Source: Micromonospora yangpuensis | GTDB taxonomy: Bacteria; Actinomycetota; Actinomycetes; Mycobacteriales; Micromonosporaceae | DNA length: 64,000 nucleotides | Assembly: GCF_900091615.1 (NCBI RefSeq) | Contig: NZ_FMIA01000002.1 | Span: 6,014,001 to 6,078,000 of the forward strand | Direction of reading: 5' to 3' | Part shown: in pieces, positions 63,530 to 64,000 of the stretch | How the letters are laid out: each line of letters begins with the position of its first letter | Position numbering within the stretch: position 1 is the first letter of the stretch | Notes under the pieces: model-generated | What the model was told of the DNA's origin: nothing | Databases searched by the model: none | The model's input: only the letters and a program-made list of their open reading frames with translations | Translations under genes and position numbers: made by a program

Positions 63530-64000
63530 CTAGGCCTCGGTCAGCACCTTGTCGAGCAGCGTCTCCGCCTCGTCCTTGGTGCTCTTCTCCGCCAGCGCGA
63601 CCTCACCGACGAGGATGTCGCGGGCCTTGGCGAGCATCCGCTTCTCACCCGCGGAGAGGCCCCGCTCCCGCTCCCGACGCCACAGGTCGCGGACGACCTC
63701 GGCGACCTTCAGCGGGTTACCCGAGGCCAGCTTTTCCAGATTTGCCTTGTAACGTCGCGACCAGTTGGTCGGCTCCTCGGTGTGCGGAGCCCGGAGAACG
63801 TCGAAGACCTTGCCGAGGCCCTCTTCGCCGACCACCTCACGCACGCCCACGATCTCGGCGTTCTCAGCGGGCACCCGGACGGTCAGGTCACCCTGTGCGA
63901 CCCTCAGGACGAGGTACTGCTTGGGCTCGCCCTTGATGACCCGAGTCTCGATTGCCTCGATGAGTGCGGCCCCGTGGTGGGGGTAAACAACGGTCTCGCC
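63530..64000 (-). CDS. carD: CarD-family RNA polymerase-binding regulator, N-terminus outside window
   Basis: The visible 156 residues start [18 protein letters not shown], close to the usual N-terminus, so only a few residues are missing. The RNA polymerase-interacting Tudor-like domain ([19 protein letters not shown]) and the C-terminal helical DNA-binding domain with the Trp wedge ([37 protein letters not shown]) are present. CarD stabilises open promoter complexes, chiefly at rRNA promoters, in actinobacteria. Confidence 0.96.
   Translation of the reverse strand, partial: GETVVYPHHGAALIEAIETRVIKGEPKQYLVLRVAQGDLTVRVPAENAEIVGVREVVGEEGLGKVFDVLRAPHTEEPTNWSRRYKANLEKLASGNPLKVAEVVRDLWRRERERGLSAGEKRMLAKARDILVGEVALAEKSTKDEAETLLDKVLTEA

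Overview
The window is high-GC actinobacterial DNA. Gene content (a carD-ispD-ispF block, cysS-rlmB, DUF397, DUF2510/RDD and CGNR proteins, frequent GTG starts, 4-nt gene overlaps) suggests a Micromonospora/Salinispora-like member of the Micromonosporaceae. The family assignment is inference; no rRNA is present to confirm it.

Bases 1 to about 34350 are the right-hand part of an integrated siphovirus-type prophage whose left end lies outside the window. In order on the + strand: the tail of a replication-initiator gene with internal iterons and small early genes (1-3569); a minus-strand lipoprotein cargo gene (3725-4108); HNH nuclease, small and large terminase (4165-7179); portal, protease, capsid (7477-10897); head-tail connectors (11345-13626); tail tube, G/GT frameshift pair, tape measure, distal tail and fibre proteins (13628-23028); endolysin and small membrane proteins (23115-24982). 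A perfect hairpin at 25032-25071 closes the late operon. The opposing block (25146-34218) holds membrane proteins with C-terminal helix-turn-helix segments that resemble transfer/spread proteins of actinomycete integrative elements, a divergent small DNA-binding protein, two XRE regulators with small overlapping partner genes, a proline-rich surface protein and a tyrosine integrase. The integrase abuts the 3' end of a tRNA-Thr(TGT) gene, the likely attachment site.

From 34425 to the end is chromosome. It holds an MsiK/UgpC-type sugar ABC ATPase, rlmB-cysS, an IclR regulator with a 21-bp coding repeat, and a repeat-rich accessory stretch (39.6-43.4 kb). That stretch has a 47-bp minisatellite, two inverted 77-bp palindromic elements, and two paralogous AbiEi-like/DUF559 genes, each preceded by a pair of DnaA-box-like motifs. 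Further on are a DMT exporter, a CGNR regulator, both fumarase classes (fumC and an Fe-S class I enzyme), and small HTH proteins.

A tyrosine/homogentisate catabolism region follows. An Lrp regulator diverges from 4-hydroxyphenylpyruvate dioxygenase, a HisC-type aminotransferase lies downstream, and fumarylacetoacetase plus an unknown protein diverge from homogentisate dioxygenase. No recognisable maleylacetoacetate isomerase is present, so the unknown co-transcribed gene is an attractive candidate. The window ends in a TPR membrane protein, ispF, ispD and a truncated carD. The ispDF and cysS-rlmB blocks, usually adjacent in actinobacteria, are separated here by about 24 kb.
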